A stretch of 64,000 nt of DNA from Serratia ureilytica (GTDB taxonomy: Bacteria; Pseudomonadota; Gammaproteobacteria; Enterobacterales; Enterobacteriaceae), in contig NZ_JABXOF010000008.1 in assembly GCF_013375155.1 (NCBI RefSeq), positions 257,600 to 321,599 on the forward strand, written 5' to 3'. Positions within the stretch are counted from its first letter, which is position 1. Every line of letters begins with the position of its first letter. Both the position numbers and the translations under genes were made by a program. Below are positions 18,410 to 28,037 of this stretch, piece by piece. Below the pieces are notes generated by a model. That model was not told where the DNA came from. It saw only the letters and a program-made list of their open reading frames with translations, and searched no databases.

Positions 18410-19640
18410 GGGCTTTTCTCCGCTTGATGTTGGCCTGCACCACCAGGTAATCGAACAGCGGCGCGAACAGGTTGGCGAACAGGATCGCCAGCATCATGCC
18501 TTCCGGATAGGCGGGGTTGACCACCCGGATCAGCACGCACATCACGCCGATCAGAATGCCGTACCACCATTTCCCCTTGTTGGTGAAGGAGGCGGAAACC
18601 GGGTCGGTCGCCATAAAGATCATGCCGAAGGCGAAGCCGCCCAGCACCAGATGCCAGTACCACGGCATGGCAAACATCGGATTGGTGTCCGAACCGATGG
18701 CGTTGAACAACAGGGCGGAAGCCACCATGCCGAGCATCACGCCGGCGACGATGCGCCAGGAGGCCACGCGGCCGAACAGGATAATCGCCCCGCCGATCAG
18801 GATCATCAGCGTGGAGACTTCACCGATGGAGCCGGGAATGTTGCCGAGGAAGGCGTCCAGCCAACTGATGGACTGGCCGGTGGCCACGTTGCTCAGGCTG
18901 TGCGCCCCGCCTGCGCTCCACTGCGCCAGCGGCGTCGCGCCGGAGAAACCGTCCGCGGAGGTCCACACCAAGTCGCCGGAGATCTGCGCCGGATAGGCGA
19001 AGAACAGGAAGGCGCGGCCGGCCAGCGCCGGGTTGAGGAAGTTGCGCCCGGTGCCGCCGAAGATCTCTTTGGCCACCACCACGCCGAAGGTGATGCCCAG
19101 CGCGGCCTGCCACAGCGGCAGGGTCGGCGGCACGATCAGCGCGAACAGGATAGAAGTGACGAAGAAGCCTTCGTTGACCTCATGCTTGCGGATAATGGCG
19201 AACAGCACTTCCCAGAAGCCGCCGACGACGAACACCACGGCGTAGATCGGCAGGAAGTAACAGGCGCCCAGCACCATCTTGCTGACCCAGCCGGCGTCGG
19301 CCGCCAGCGAGGCGCCGAGCCACTGCGCCAGGCGATAATGCCAGTCGCCCGCCAGCACCTGTTGCAGCGCGTCGCCGCTGTACAGATGGTGCAGCGCCGG
19401 GATCGCCTGCTGGCCGACGTTGTACATGCCCCAGAACATCGCCGGGAACACCGCCAGCCACACCAGGATCATCATGCGTTTCAAATCGATGGCGTCGCGC
19501 ACGTGCGAAGCGCCGCGCGTCACCGTGCCGGGGGTATAAAACACCGTGGTGGTCGCTTCATACAGCGGGTACCACTTTTCCAGTTTGCCGCCCGGCGTGA
19601 AGTGATGCTCTATCTTCTCAAAATAATTCTTCAGGCCCAT
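18399..19640 (-). CDS. nqrB: Na+-NQR subunit B
   Basis: NqrB is the main membrane subunit, with about ten helices; it binds riboflavin and covalent FMN and lies on the sodium pathway. In the 413-residue protein the flavinylation motif DGFSGATPL places the acceptor at Thr236, the same number as in Vibrio cholerae as I recall it. The conserved [16 protein letters not shown] segment is present. It follows nqrA by 3 bases. Confidence 0.98.
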   Translation of the reverse strand: MGLKNYFEKIEHHFTPGGKLEKWYPLYEATTTVFYTPGTVTRGASHVRDAIDLKRMMILVWLAVFPAMFWGMYNVGQQAIPALHHLYSGDALQQVLAGDWHYRLAQWLGASLAADAGWVSKMVLGACYFLPIYAVVFVVGGFWEVLFAIIRKHEVNEGFFVTSILFALIVPPTLPLWQAALGITFGVVVAKEIFGGTGRNFLNPALAGRAFLFFAYPAQISGDLVWTSADGFSGATPLAQWSAGGAHSLSNVATGQSISWLDAFLGNIPGSIGEVSTLMILIGGAIILFGRVASWRIVAGVMLGMVASALLFNAIGSDTNPMFAMPWYWHLVLGGFAFGMIFMATDPVSASFTNKGKWWYGILIGVMCVLIRVVNPAYPEGMMLAILFANLFAPLFDYLVVQANIKRRKARGE

Positions 19641-19643
19641 CGG

Positions 19644-20993
19644 TTATCCTTCCTGCTCAATCTTGGTCAGCACCTCGCGCAGCACCGGCGCGTACTCATA
19701 CTTGCCGGGGCAAACGAAGGTGCACAACGCCAGATCTTCCTCGTCCAGCTCCAGGCAGCCCAGCGCCTGCGCACTGTCGCTGTCGCCCGCCAGCAAATCG
19801 CGCAGCAGCAGCGTCGGCAAAATATCCAGCGGCATCACCCGCTCATAGTTGCCGATCGGCACCATGGCGCGTTCGCCGCCGTTAGTGGTGGTCGAGAAGG
19901 CGAACAGTTTGTTTTTCAGGAAGTGGCCCAGCGTGGTGCGGGTAATGGAGAACTTGTTCGGCGACGGCACGATCCAGCCGAACAGCTCTTTGTCGCGCCC
20001 TTCTTCCAGCACCGACACCTGCGAGTGGAAACGGCCCAGCCAGGCGTTCGGCCCGGCGGCCTGCATACCGTTCAGCACCGAACCGGAGATCACCCGGTTC
20101 TCGCCCTCTTTCAGGCGGCCGGCGGTCAGCTCATCGAGGCTGGCTCCCAGGCGGGTGCGCAGCAGCGTCGGCTGCGCCACCTGCGGCCCGGCCAGCGCCA
20201 CGACCCGGCGGGTATCGAGCTTCCCGGTGGTGAACAGGGTGCCGATGGCGATCGCGTCCTGGTAACCGATGTGCCAAACGGTTTTCTTCAGGCTGACCGG
20301 TTCAAGGAAGTGAATGTGGGTGCCCACCAGCCCGGCAGGATGCGGGCCGGCAAATTCGCTGTAGGCGATCTGCGGGCCGCTCTGCTGGCCAACCGAGGCG
20401 CCGGCGGCGTGGCATACGTGTACCTTACCCGCCGTCAGACGCGCCAAGACCACCAGCCCGGCGTTGAACGCCGCCTGCTGTTCGGCGATGATCACTTGCG
20501 GATCTGCGGCCAACGGTTGGGTATCCATCGCGGTGACGAAAATGGCGCGCGGTTCGCTGCCGGGGCTTGGCGTTTTGCTGAACGGGCGGGTGCGCAGCGC
20601 GGTCCACAGGCCGCTGGCGATCAGTTCGCTTTCGACCTGTTCGCGCGGCAGTTGGCTGAGTTCACCCAACGGATAATGCGCAAACTCGAGCTGATCGTCG
20701 CCGCCGTTTTCCAGCGCAATCACCACCGATTGCAAGACGCGCCGCTCGCCGCGGTTAATCGCGACGATGCGGCCGCTGGCGGGAGCCGTGAAGAAAACCC
20801 CGGGGTTTTTCTTATCTTCGAACAACGCCTGGCCTTTCTTAACGGTATCGCCTTCCTGCACCAGCATGGAGGGACGCATTCCGACATACTCTTCCCCAAG
20901 CAGGGCGACATGCTGAATGTTCGGGCCATCTTGGATCGCCTGAACCGGGGCTCCGGCTATCGGCAGATCTAACCCTTTTCTGATCTTAATCAT
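19644..20993 (-). CDS. nqrA: Na+-NQR subunit A
   Basis: NqrA is the cytoplasmic peripheral subunit implicated in quinone binding. The 449-residue protein starts [16 protein letters not shown], the usual family start, and contains the biotinyl-lipoyl-like [15 protein letters not shown] region near 62-76 and the SLQ-domain-like C-terminal half with [12 protein letters not shown]. It is first in the nqrABCDEF-apbE-nqrM operon, which is transcribed leftwards from the 20994-21545 region. E. coli lacks this operon; Yersinia has it. Confidence 0.98.
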   Translation of the reverse strand: MIKIRKGLDLPIAGAPVQAIQDGPNIQHVALLGEEYVGMRPSMLVQEGDTVKKGQALFEDKKNPGVFFTAPASGRIVAINRGERRVLQSVVIALENGGDDQLEFAHYPLGELSQLPREQVESELIASGLWTALRTRPFSKTPSPGSEPRAIFVTAMDTQPLAADPQVIIAEQQAAFNAGLVVLARLTAGKVHVCHAAGASVGQQSGPQIAYSEFAGPHPAGLVGTHIHFLEPVSLKKTVWHIGYQDAIAIGTLFTTGKLDTRRVVALAGPQVAQPTLLRTRLGASLDELTAGRLKEGENRVISGSVLNGMQAAGPNAWLGRFHSQVSVLEEGRDKELFGWIVPSPNKFSITRTTLGHFLKNKLFAFSTTTNGGERAMVPIGNYERVMPLDILPTLLLRDLLAGDSDSAQALGCLELDEEDLALCTFVCPGKYEYAPVLREVLTKIEQEG

Positions 20994-21545
20994 AGGATTT
21001 ATACGATGTAGTTTGGTTTACACGTCTGACCGGCCCCAGAGGCGGGTGCTGACGATGCCAGGATTGCCGGGCAGTGCGCACAACGGCACGCCCAACATGA
21101 ACTTTCTCGCAGTGAAAAACTGGGGTAACGCGCATTCCCTTGAATCCCCCTTCCGTTGTTTGCGCGACAGTCGATGTGTTAACGGCATGTAGCCAAATAA
21201 CCATCAAAACGGCCGGGTTATATGCAATAACTCCTGCCGCTTCAATCGCCACAGCGCGTTAAATTGAAGAGAGAATATTAACATTGTTCGCAACATTGTT
21301 CTGCGTTCCGTCGTGACTTGTGTCAAGCAAACGCAATTAAATTTCGCCTGTTTTTCACTACTTATCGTTAAAATCTGCCGGTCATTTCACTTTTATCGAG
21401 CTTTGTCGTTTTTTTATACATATCACGTATTGCTAAAAATAAACGCGCTGGTAATCTGGCGGTGTTTTGCAGCAGTAAAAACAATAATCAGTGGCACGCT
21501 GGCCAATCTCATTGCGCCGGCAGATAAATATAAGCAGGAATAATA
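20994..21545. other. Divergent promoter region of nqrA and yafK
   Basis: This 552-base stretch has no accepted gene; the small minus-strand frame at 20986-21252 overlaps nqrA and lacks coding character. The right half is AT-rich, and two identical 9-bp dyads lie at 21280-21301. It must contain the promoters for the leftward nqr operon and rightward yafK. Confidence 0.55.
21280..21301. promoter_or_regulatory. Twin operator-like dyads between nqrA and yafK
   Basis: AACATTGTTC occurs at 21280-21289 and again at 21292-21301. Each copy contains AACA-T-TGTT, a perfect 9-bp palindrome, and the two centres are 12 bases apart, close to one helical turn. This looks like a cooperative binding site for an unknown regulator of nqr or yafK. 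Confidence 0.4.
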
Positions 21546-22313
21546 ATGAGCAAAATCGCGCTGTTGTTTGCGATGCTTGTTTCTATGCCGATGATCACGG
21601 CCTGCAGCGCCAGCGAGCAGGTACCCGAAGCGCCGGTAGTTAAACAGCAATTATTGGGGTCGCCGGTCTATATTCAGATCTTCAAAGAGGAACGCAAGCT
21701 GGAATTGTATGCCAAAATGGGCAATGAATTCCGCTTGGTCAATACGTTCCCGATCTGTAATTTCTCCGGCGGGCTGGGTCCTAAACGTCGTGAAGGCGAC
21801 TTTAAAAGTCCGGAAGGCTTTTATAGCGTTGACGCGCGCCATCTGAAACCCGACAGCAAGTATTATCGGGCGATCAATATCGGTTTCCCTAATGATTACG
21901 ATAAGTCGCAGGGCTATTCCGGCGCTTATCTGATGATCCACGGCGAATGTAAATCGATCGGCTGTTACGCGATGACCAACACCTATATGGATGAGATCTA
22001 TCGCTACGTCGAAGCCGCCTTCGCCTATGGCCAAAGCCGCGTCGACATCAGCATCTACCCGTTCCGCATGACCGAACAGAACCTGAAGCGCCATGCGTCA
22101 TCCAGCTATATCGCCTTCTGGCGCCAGCTGAAGCCGGGCTATGATTACTTCGCGAAGAACCACCAGCCGCCGATGATGACCGTGGACAACGGCCAGTATG
22201 TGCTGGGTCAACCGTTGATGAGCAGCGGCCAGATGACGCAGTACGCGTCAACCAGCCCGACGCCCAACACCAATCCCTTCGCTCAGAACAAGCCGCTCAC
22301 CGAAGTGAAATAA
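21546..22313 (+). CDS. dpaA: YkuD-family murein amidase/transpeptidase (DpaA/YafK)
   Basis: E. coli YafK (DpaA) has a YkuD (L,D-transpeptidase) fold but cleaves Braun lipoprotein off peptidoglycan. This 255-residue protein aligns with it almost throughout ([31 protein letters not shown]). The catalytic motif is HGECKSIGC (His132, Cys140). The N-terminal signal ends in ITAC (Cys20), which could be a lipobox, so the protein may be lipid-anchored. The start has a GGAATAAT leader. Its 3' end overlaps the convergent yafJ by 66 bases. Confidence 0.93.
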   Translation: MSKIALLFAMLVSMPMITACSASEQVPEAPVVKQQLLGSPVYIQIFKEERKLELYAKMGNEFRLVNTFPICNFSGGLGPKRREGDFKSPEGFYSVDARHLKPDSKYYRAINIGFPNDYDKSQGYSGAYLMIHGECKSIGCYAMTNTYMDEIYRYVEAAFAYGQSRVDISIYPFRMTEQNLKRHASSSYIAFWRQLKPGYDYFAKNHQPPMMTVDNGQYVLGQPLMSSGQMTQYASTSPTPNTNPFAQNKPLTEVK

Positions 22314-23051
22314 CGCGAACTCGCCTGGCTCAATCTTGTGCCAGGTTTCGTTGGCGGTCAGCGGTTGGGTGGCGATCACCGTGACCACATCGTTCGGTGT
22401 GGTCTGCTGCTGAAAATCGATCTCCACGTCCTGATCCAGTAGCGTCGCCTTGCCGAACGGCGCGCGGCGCGTGATCCAATACAGGTTGGTGGAGCAATAG
22501 GCCATCACGAAGCGCCCGTCCGACAACAGCATGTTAAATACCCCTTTCTTGCGCAGCTGGCTCGCCAACAGGCCGATATAGCGGAACACCGCCGGCCACT
22601 GGCTCGGGGTGCGCGGGTATTTCAACGCCAGCTGATGCAGCAGCCAGCAAAACGCGTATTCGCTGTCGGTCTGGCCGACCGGGCGAAACGTGCCGGTATC
22701 CAGCTGGCGATAGCCTTTCAATTGGCCGTTGTGCGCGTAGGTCCAGTTGCGGCCCCACAGTTCGCGGGTGAACGGATGGGTGTTTTCCAGCGCCACTTCG
22801 CCGCGGTTGGCCTGGCGAATATGGGACACCACCGCGCAAGACTTGATCGGATAGTCCTGCACCAGGCGGGCGATCGGCGAGTTGAAGCTCGGCTGCGGAT
22901 CCTTGAATGTGCGGCAGCCGTTCCCTTCATAGAAGGTAATGCCCCAGCCATCCTTATGCGGCCCGGTGCGGCCGCCGCGCTGTACCAGGCCGGTAAAGCT
23001 GAAGCAGATATCGGTCGGTACGTTTGCGCTCATCCCGAGCAGTTCACACAT
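22248..23051 (-). CDS. yafJ: Class II glutamine amidotransferase-like protein YafJ
   Basis: The protein is a stand-alone Ntn-hydrolase domain of the glutamine amidotransferase class II type. The ATG at 23051 gives [10 protein letters not shown], placing the catalytic cysteine at position 2 after methionine removal, so the frame's earlier start is rejected. Conserved features include RQANRG, the THPF motif and YAHNGQL. At 267 residues it is 12 longer than E. coli YafJ; the extra tail lies in the 66-base convergent overlap with yafK. The acceptor substrate is unknown. Confidence 0.92.
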   Translation of the reverse strand: MCELLGMSANVPTDICFSFTGLVQRGGRTGPHKDGWGITFYEGNGCRTFKDPQPSFNSPIARLVQDYPIKSCAVVSHIRQANRGEVALENTHPFTRELWGRNWTYAHNGQLKGYRQLDTGTFRPVGQTDSEYAFCWLLHQLALKYPRTPSQWPAVFRYIGLLASQLRKKGVFNMLLSDGRFVMAYCSTNLYWITRRAPFGKATLLDQDVEIDFQQQTTPNDVVTVIATQPLTANETWHKIEPGEFALFHFGERLVLSEGIGVGRRAG

Positions 23052-23153
23052 CGCCAGCACTCCTTAACCACACTGACATACGCTGTGCGGGCGCGGCATG
23101 CATGCGGCGCCCGCTGTCTTATTCCTGGGGGAGCCGCAGCCCCCCGAAGGCTA

Positions 23154-23735
23154 TCAAGCCTTAACCATCTCTTTTTCGATCAGCTGAATCAAGATGTGAA
23201 TCGCTTTGATGTGGATTTCCTGAATGCGATCGGCGTAGCCGAAGTGCGGCACACGGATTTCCACATCGGCGGAACCCGCCATTTTGCCGCCGTCCTTGCC
23301 GGTCAGGGTGATCACTTTCATCCCCTTGGCGCGCGCCGCGTCGATGGCCTTGATGATGTTGCCGGAGTTGCCGGAGGTGGAAATACCCAGCAGCACGTCG
23401 CCTTCGCGGCCCACCGCTTCCACATAGCGGGAGAACACATACTCATAGCCGAAGTCGTTGCTGACGCAGGACAGATGGCTCACGTCCGAGATGGCAATCG
23501 CCGGGTAGCCCGGGCGGTTTTCACGGTAGCGGCCGGTCAGCTCTTCGGCGAAATGCATCGCGTCGCAATGGGAACCGCCGTTGCCGCAGGAGATCACTTT
23601 ACCGCCGGCTTTGAAGGAGTCCGCCAGCAGCACCGCCGCGCGTTGGATGGCGTCGATGTTGGCGTCGTCATTGATAAATTTCGCCAGGGTATCAGCCGCT
23701 TCGTTCAGTTCACTGCGAATAAGGTCGTGGTACAT
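23154..23735 (-). CDS. gmhA: Phosphoheptose isomerase
   Basis: GmhA (LpcA) converts sedoheptulose 7-phosphate to D-glycero-D-manno-heptose 7-phosphate, the first step to the inner-core heptose of lipopolysaccharide. The 193-residue SIS-domain protein has [20 protein letters not shown] (about 50-69), and ISTSGNSGN (about 118-126) in the sugar-phosphate site, with a C-terminal histidine near 180 (EIHIKAIH). It lies 102 bases downstream of yafJ's start, on the same strand, and is divergent from fadE, as in E. coli. Confidence 0.97.
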   Translation of the reverse strand: MYHDLIRSELNEAADTLAKFINDDANIDAIQRAAVLLADSFKAGGKVISCGNGGSHCDAMHFAEELTGRYRENRPGYPAIAISDVSHLSCVSNDFGYEYVFSRYVEAVGREGDVLLGISTSGNSGNIIKAIDAARAKGMKVITLTGKDGGKMAGSADVEIRVPHFGYADRIQEIHIKAIHILIQLIEKEMVKA

Positions 23736-23946
23736 GAGGAACCTCTTGTTATCGTCAAATCTTCCGCTCCGCAGTGTACCGGATCGCGGAAACAGCGAGA
23801 AGCATTCTCAGCCAAACAGCGCGCCGGTTAAGGAAGCGGAGAGGTTTTTGATGATTGGTGCTGTCAGTTTGTGACCTGAGTTGTAATTAAACTGTAAACG
23901 CATTGATAAAAATTCTGGCTTGTACTAAAACCTATTACATACACAC

Positions 23947-23963
23947 AACAGGTCAGACCTCTT
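23947..23963 (+). promoter_or_regulatory. FadR operator upstream of fadE
   Basis: AACAGGTCAGACCTCTT fits the FadR pattern (A-R-C-W-GGTC-M-GA-Y-S-W-S) over its core, including the central GGTC.GACC. It ends 19 bases before the fadE ATG. FadR represses fad genes until long-chain acyl-CoA binds. Confidence 0.75.
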
Positions 23964-23981
23964 ACTACTTCGGAGCTTCTT

Positions 23982-26438
23982 ATGATGGTTCTTAGTATTG
24001 TCGTTTTACTGGCTCTCCTCGGCGTGGTGTTCTACCACCGAGTGAACCTTACCCTCAGCAGCCTGATCCTGGTGGCGTACACCGCCGCCATGGGCGCGAT
24101 CGGCCTGTGGAGCTTCTGGCTGTTGCTGCCGCTGGCGATCGTGCTGCTGCCGCTGAACCTTTCCTCTGTGCGTCGCTCTCTGCTCTCCGCGCCGGCGCTG
24201 CGCGCCTTCCGCAAGGTGATGCCGCCGATGTCCACCACCGAGAAGGAAGCGATCGACGCGGGCACCACCTGGTGGGAAGGCGATCTGTTCCGCGGCGCGC
24301 CGGACTGGAACAAGCTGCACAGCTACCCGAAACCGCGCCTGACGGAAGAAGAGCAGGCGTTTATCGACGGCCCGGTGGAAGAAGCCTGCCGCATGGCCAA
24401 CGACTTCCAGATCACTCACGAACTGGCCGATCTGCCGCCTGAACTCTGGGCGTACCTGAAAGAACACCGTTTCTTCGCGATGATCATCAAGAAAGAGTAC
24501 GGCGGTCTGGAATTCTCCCCATACGCTCAGGCGATGGTGCTGCAAAAACTGGCCGGCGTTTCCGGCATCCTGGCGATCACCGTCGGCGTGCCGAACTCCC
24601 TCGGCCCAGGCGAACTGCTGCAGCATTACGGTACCGAAGAACAGAAAAACCACTATCTGCCGGGCCTGGCGCGCGGCGACGAGATCCCTTGCTTCGCGCT
24701 GACCAGCCCGGAAGCGGGTTCCGATGCCGGTGCCATTCCAGACGTGGGCACCGTGTGCATGGGCGAATGGCAAGGCAAGCAGGTGCTGGGCATGCGCCTG
24801 ACCTGGAACAAGCGCTACATCACGCTGGCGCCGGTCGCCACCGTACTGGGTTTAGCATTCAAACTGCATGACCCGAACCGCCTGCTGAGCGACAACGAAT
24901 CCCCGGGCATCACCTGTGCGCTGATCCCGACCAGCACGCCGGGCGTGGAAATCGGCAACCGCCACTTCCCGCTGAACGTGCCGTTCCAGAACGGCCCGAC
25001 CCGCGGCACCGACGTGTTCGTGCCGATCGATTACATCATCGGCGGCCCGAAAATGGCCGGCCAGGGCTGGCGCATGCTGGTTGAATGCCTGTCGGTCGGT
25101 CGCGGCATCACCCTGCCGTCCAACTCCACCGGCAGCCTGAAATCCATCGCCCTGGCGACCGGCGCCTACGCGCACATTCGCCGTCAGTTCAAGATCTCCA
25201 TCGGTAAAATGGAAGGGATCGAAGAGCCGTTGGCGCGCATCGCCGGCAACACCTATGTGATGGACGCCGCCGCTTCGCTGATCACCTACGCGCTGGTGCA
25301 GGGCGAGAAACCGGCCGTGCTGTCGGCCATCGTCAAATACCACTGTACGCACCGCGGCCAGCAGTCGATCGTTGACGCCATGGACATCGCCGGCGGTAAA
25401 GGCATTATGCTGGGCGAATCCAACTTCCTGGCTCGCGCTTATCAGGGCGCACCGATCGCCATCACGGTGGAAGGCGCGAACATCCTGACCCGCACCATGA
25501 TGATCTTCGGTCAGGGCGCGATCCGCTGCCATCCTTATGTGCTGGATGAAATGGCGGCGGCGCAGAACAACGATCTGAACGCCTTCGATAAATCGCTGTT
25601 CGGCCACCTGGGCCACGTCGGCAGCAACAAGGTACGCAGCTTCTGGCTGGGCCTGACCAACGGCCGCACCAGCGCCACGCCGACCAAGGACGCGACCCGT
25701 CGTTACTATCAGCAGTTGAACCGCCTGAGCGCCAACCTGGCGTTGCTGTCGGACGTTTCCATGGGCGTGCTGGGCGGCAGCCTGAAGCGCCGCGAGCGCA
25801 TCTCCGCTCGCCTGGGGGATATCCTCAGCCAGATGTACCTGGCTTCCGCCGTGCTGAAACGCTTTGACGACGAAGGCCGTCAGAAAGAAGATCTGCCGCT
25901 GGTACATTGGGGCGTGCAAGACAGCCTGCATAAAGCCGAACAGGCGCTGGATGATCTGCTGCGCAACTTCCCGAACCGCTTTATCGCCGGCACGCTGCGC
26001 TTCGTGGTCTTCCCGTTCGGCCGCGTGCATACCGCTCCGTCCGATCGCCTGGATCATCAGCTGGCCAAGATCCTGCAGGTGCCTTCCGCCACCCGCAGCC
26101 GTCTGGGACGCGGCCAGTACCTGACGCCGAGCGAGCATAACCCAATAGGCCTGCTGGAAGCGGCGCTGGCCGACGTGATGGCCGCCGAGCCGATTCACGA
26201 ACGTCTGTGCAAGGCGGCCGGCAAAAACCTGCCGTTCACCCGTCTGGATCGTTTGGCGGAGCGCGCGCTGGAAGAAGGCAAGATCAGCGCCGACGAAGCG
26301 AAGATCCTGGTGAAAGCCGAAGAGAGCCGCCTGCGCTCCATCAACGTGGACGACTTTGCGCCGGATGCGCTGGCGGCCGCCAAGCCGGAAAAGCCGGCGG
26401 CGCAGTCTAAGCGCCAACAGCAGACCGAAGCGGCTTAA
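23982..26438 (+). CDS. fadE: Acyl-CoA dehydrogenase FadE
   Basis: FadE catalyses the first oxidation step of fatty acid beta-oxidation, passing electrons to the respiratory chain. The 818-residue protein (E. coli about 814) has two N-terminal hydrophobic segments (about 2-20 and 25-50), then the dehydrogenase domain with [13 protein letters not shown] (about 238-250) for FAD/substrate binding, and a long C-terminal region typical of this large family. The ATG at 23982 is followed by a second ATG; either could serve. A FadR site precedes it and a terminator follows. Confidence 0.97.
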   Translation: MMVLSIVVLLALLGVVFYHRVNLTLSSLILVAYTAAMGAIGLWSFWLLLPLAIVLLPLNLSSVRRSLLSAPALRAFRKVMPPMSTTEKEAIDAGTTWWEGDLFRGAPDWNKLHSYPKPRLTEEEQAFIDGPVEEACRMANDFQITHELADLPPELWAYLKEHRFFAMIIKKEYGGLEFSPYAQAMVLQKLAGVSGILAITVGVPNSLGPGELLQHYGTEEQKNHYLPGLARGDEIPCFALTSPEAGSDAGAIPDVGTVCMGEWQGKQVLGMRLTWNKRYITLAPVATVLGLAFKLHDPNRLLSDNESPGITCALIPTSTPGVEIGNRHFPLNVPFQNGPTRGTDVFVPIDYIIGGPKMAGQGWRMLVECLSVGRGITLPSNSTGSLKSIALATGAYAHIRRQFKISIGKMEGIEEPLARIAGNTYVMDAAASLITYALVQGEKPAVLSAIVKYHCTHRGQQSIVDAMDIAGGKGIMLGESNFLARAYQGAPIAITVEGANILTRTMMIFGQGAIRCHPYVLDEMAAAQNNDLNAFDKSLFGHLGHVGSNKVRSFWLGLTNGRTSATPTKDATRRYYQQLNRLSANLALLSDVSMGVLGGSLKRRERISARLGDILSQMYLASAVLKRFDDEGRQKEDLPLVHWGVQDSLHKAEQALDDLLRNFPNRFIAGTLRFVVFPFGRVHTAPSDRLDHQLAKILQVPSATRSRLGRGQYLTPSEHNPIGLLEAALADVMAAEPIHERLCKAAGKNLPFTRLDRLAERALEEGKISADEAKILVKAEESRLRSINVDDFAPDALAAAKPEKPAAQSKRQQQTEAA

Positions 26439-26462
26439 CGCCAATTCCTACTCCACGCATCC

Positions 26463-26489
26463 AAGGGGCGATCATCATCGCCCCTTTTT
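26463..26489 (+). terminator. Intrinsic terminator of fadE
   Basis: GGGGCGAT (26465-26472), CATC, ATCGCCCC (26477-26484) followed by TTTTT; flanking AA/TT extends the stem. It lies 24 bases after the fadE stop. Confidence 0.88.
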
Positions 26490-26629
26490 CTTTTCTTGCA
26501 TCACGAACTGCGCACCGCGCCGCAGGTTGGCGCAACGGCGGATTTCACGGGAAGGAAGTTCGGGTAGACTGCGCAGCGGGTGCTCTGGATCTTTCTGTCC
26601 GGAGCCTTGGCAAAGGAGAGAAAGAGAAA

Positions 26630-26715
26630 GGCCCCGAGTCGATATTATCAACCCGAGGCCACTCTGATGCCAAGCAACATCAGGTTAGCCTCTTACCCGC
26701 CGCAAGGCAAGGATA
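26630..26715 (-). ncRNA. Putative Sok-like antisense RNA (right boundary approximate)
   Basis: On the minus strand GGCCTCGGGT (complement of 26651-26660) pairs with ACTCGGGGCC (complement of 26630-26639) in a 10-bp stem with two G-T pairs and an 11-base loop, followed by TTTCTCTTTC: an intrinsic terminator. Its position opposite the start of the mok leader frame and upstream of hok is the arrangement of Sok antisense RNAs. The 5' end and promoter cannot be fixed by eye, so the right boundary is a guess. Confidence 0.5.
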
Positions 26716-26753
26716 GGGAGGTCAAAAATGCAGCAAAAACGGGTCGTGCTTAA
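26667..26753 (+). CDS. Mok-like leader peptide overlapping hok (28 aa)
   Basis: An ATG at 26667, with GAGG 9 bases upstream, opens a 28-codon frame that ends at 26753, 26 bases inside hok in another frame. This is the layout of mok (mediation of killing) in hok/sok loci, where translation of the leader opens the hok ribosome-binding site. The peptide itself is not conserved in such systems. Confidence 0.5.
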   Translation: MPSNIRLASYPPQGKDREVKNAAKTGRA

Positions 26754-26880
26754 GCTGGTGATCGTCTGTATGACGCTGATCGCGTTCATCTGGCTAACCC
26801 GCGGTTCGCTGTGCGAACTGCGCATCAGGTTGGGAGACTCGGAGGTTGCGGCCACTTTGGCTTACGAATCCGAACGGTAA
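26728..26880 (+). CDS. Hok/Gef family type I toxin (50 aa)
   Basis: The 50-residue peptide has the Hok plan: a basic start (MQQKR), one membrane helix (about 6-22), the conserved LCE motif (SLCELRIR, Cys near 29), and a C-terminal AYESER like the AYE(S/P) endings of HokC/HokE. GGGAGG lies 7 bases before the ATG. Hok toxins insert in the inner membrane and depolarise it; translation is normally blocked by Sok RNA. The gene is too short for usual length cut-offs. It sits between fadE and the urease cluster. Confidence 0.85.
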   Translation: MQQKRVVLKLVIVCMTLIAFIWLTRGSLCELRIRLGDSEVAATLAYESER

Positions 26881-26886
26881 GGCAAC

Positions 26887-26915
26887 CCAACGGCGGGGTT
26901 CGCCCCGCCCGTTGG
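26887..26915. terminator. Strong GC hairpin between hok and the nickel permease gene
   Basis: CCAACGGCGGGG (26887-26898), TTCG loop, CCCCGCCCGTTGG (26903-26915) with one bulged base. It separates convergent transcripts and follows the hok stop by 6 bases. No T-run follows on either strand, so it may protect 3' ends more than terminate. Confidence 0.5.
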
Positions 26916-26953
26916 CTGATGGTGTCAGGCAGGATCCACGAGCACCCGCCTTT

Positions 26954-27997
26954 TCAGCCGCTGACCGTCAGCTTGTCATAACCGCGCAGGCGGTAATTCA
27001 CCACCGACACCAGCCAGCAGAAAATGAACACGGCGATCACCCAATAGCCCATCTCCCCCAGATGATCGTTGAGCCGCGCCACGGCGTCCCACAGCGGGCC
27101 GGACAGCGCCAGCTTGTCGGCGATAAGTCCGAGCGCTTCGATGCCGCCGATAAACACCGCGATGATCACCGACGCCGCCGTGATGGTCATGTTGTAGTAC
27201 AGTTTGCGGATCGGTTTGGAGAACGCCCAGCCGTAAGCGCCAATCATCACGAAGTTGTCGATGGAGTCGATCAGCGCCATGCCGGCGGCGAACAGCGCCG
27301 GGAACAGCATGATGCTCCACAGGTTCATGCCGTGGCCGGCACCGGCAGCCGAAATCCCCAGCAACCCGACCTCGGTGGCGGTGTCGAAGCCCAGGCCAAA
27401 CAAGAAGCCCACCAGGTACATGTGCCAGCTCTGATTCACCAGCCTGAACAGCGGGCGGAAGCAGCGCGCCAGCGCACCGCCGCCGCTCATCAACAGATCC
27501 AGCGATTGATGCGCAGGCAGCTCGCCCGCCTTCACCTGCCGGAAAGCGCGCCACACGGAGATCAGCACCAGCAGGTTGATAAAGGCCACCGTCAGCAGAA
27601 ACAGCGCGGACACCAGCGTGCCGATCAAACCGCCGGTTTCGTGAAACCAGCCCATCTGTCGGCTGAACATCATCGCCGTGGCGGCAATGGCGGCCGAGGC
27701 CAGCACCACGATGGTCGAGTGGCCGAGCGAGAAGAAGGTGCCGACCGCCACCGGCGTTTTGCCCTGTTGCATCAGCTTGCGGGTCACGTTGTCGATCGCG
27801 GCGATGTGATCGGCATCCACCGCATGACGCAGACCAAAACTGTAGGCCAGCAAGGCGGTACCCATCAGCGCCGCATTGTCTTTGAACACCGCCAGCGCCA
27901 GCAGCCAGACAACGACGTTGACCGCCACCAGCCCCAGCAGCAAGGATACCGCCCGACGCCGGGCCGCGCCATGCAATCCTTCGGAAATTACCGCCAT
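26954..27997 (-). CDS. Nickel/cobalt permease, NiCoT family
   Basis: The protein imports nickel with high affinity to supply urease. The 347-residue protein has about eight membrane helices and the NiCoT signature RHAVDADHIAAIDN (about 57-70, helix 2) plus FSLGHSTIVV (about 88-97) and LGFDTATEVGLL. The ATG at 27997 is preferred over a GTG two codons upstream because GGGAG then sits at a better distance. It is the last gene of the ureABCEFGD-urea channel-NiCoT series, as in Yersinia, where the equivalent is called ureH or nixA. Confidence 0.93.
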   Translation of the reverse strand: MAVISEGLHGAARRRAVSLLLGLVAVNVVVWLLALAVFKDNAALMGTALLAYSFGLRHAVDADHIAAIDNVTRKLMQQGKTPVAVGTFFSLGHSTIVVLASAAIAATAMMFSRQMGWFHETGGLIGTLVSALFLLTVAFINLLVLISVWRAFRQVKAGELPAHQSLDLLMSGGGALARCFRPLFRLVNQSWHMYLVGFLFGLGFDTATEVGLLGISAAGAGHGMNLWSIMLFPALFAAGMALIDSIDNFVMIGAYGWAFSKPIRKLYYNMTITAASVIIAVFIGGIEALGLIADKLALSGPLWDAVARLNDHLGEMGYWVIAVFIFCWLVSVVNYRLRGYDKLTVSG

Positions 27998-28037
27998 ACC
28001 CACACTCCCGTATTCTCGTTATGTTGAAATCAATGGA

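Noticed and set aside
18039..20972. 977-codon plus-strand open frame
   Set aside because: It is antisense to nqrC and nqrB and nqrA. High GC keeps the opposite frame open; its translation is rich in His, Arg and Gln with no domain, while the minus strand encodes intact NQR subunits.
20986..21252. 88-codon minus-strand frame upstream of nqrA
   Set aside because: Overlaps the nqrA start, lacks coding character; region is better explained as promoter.
24852..26444. 530-codon minus-strand open frame
   Set aside because: Antisense shadow of fadE.
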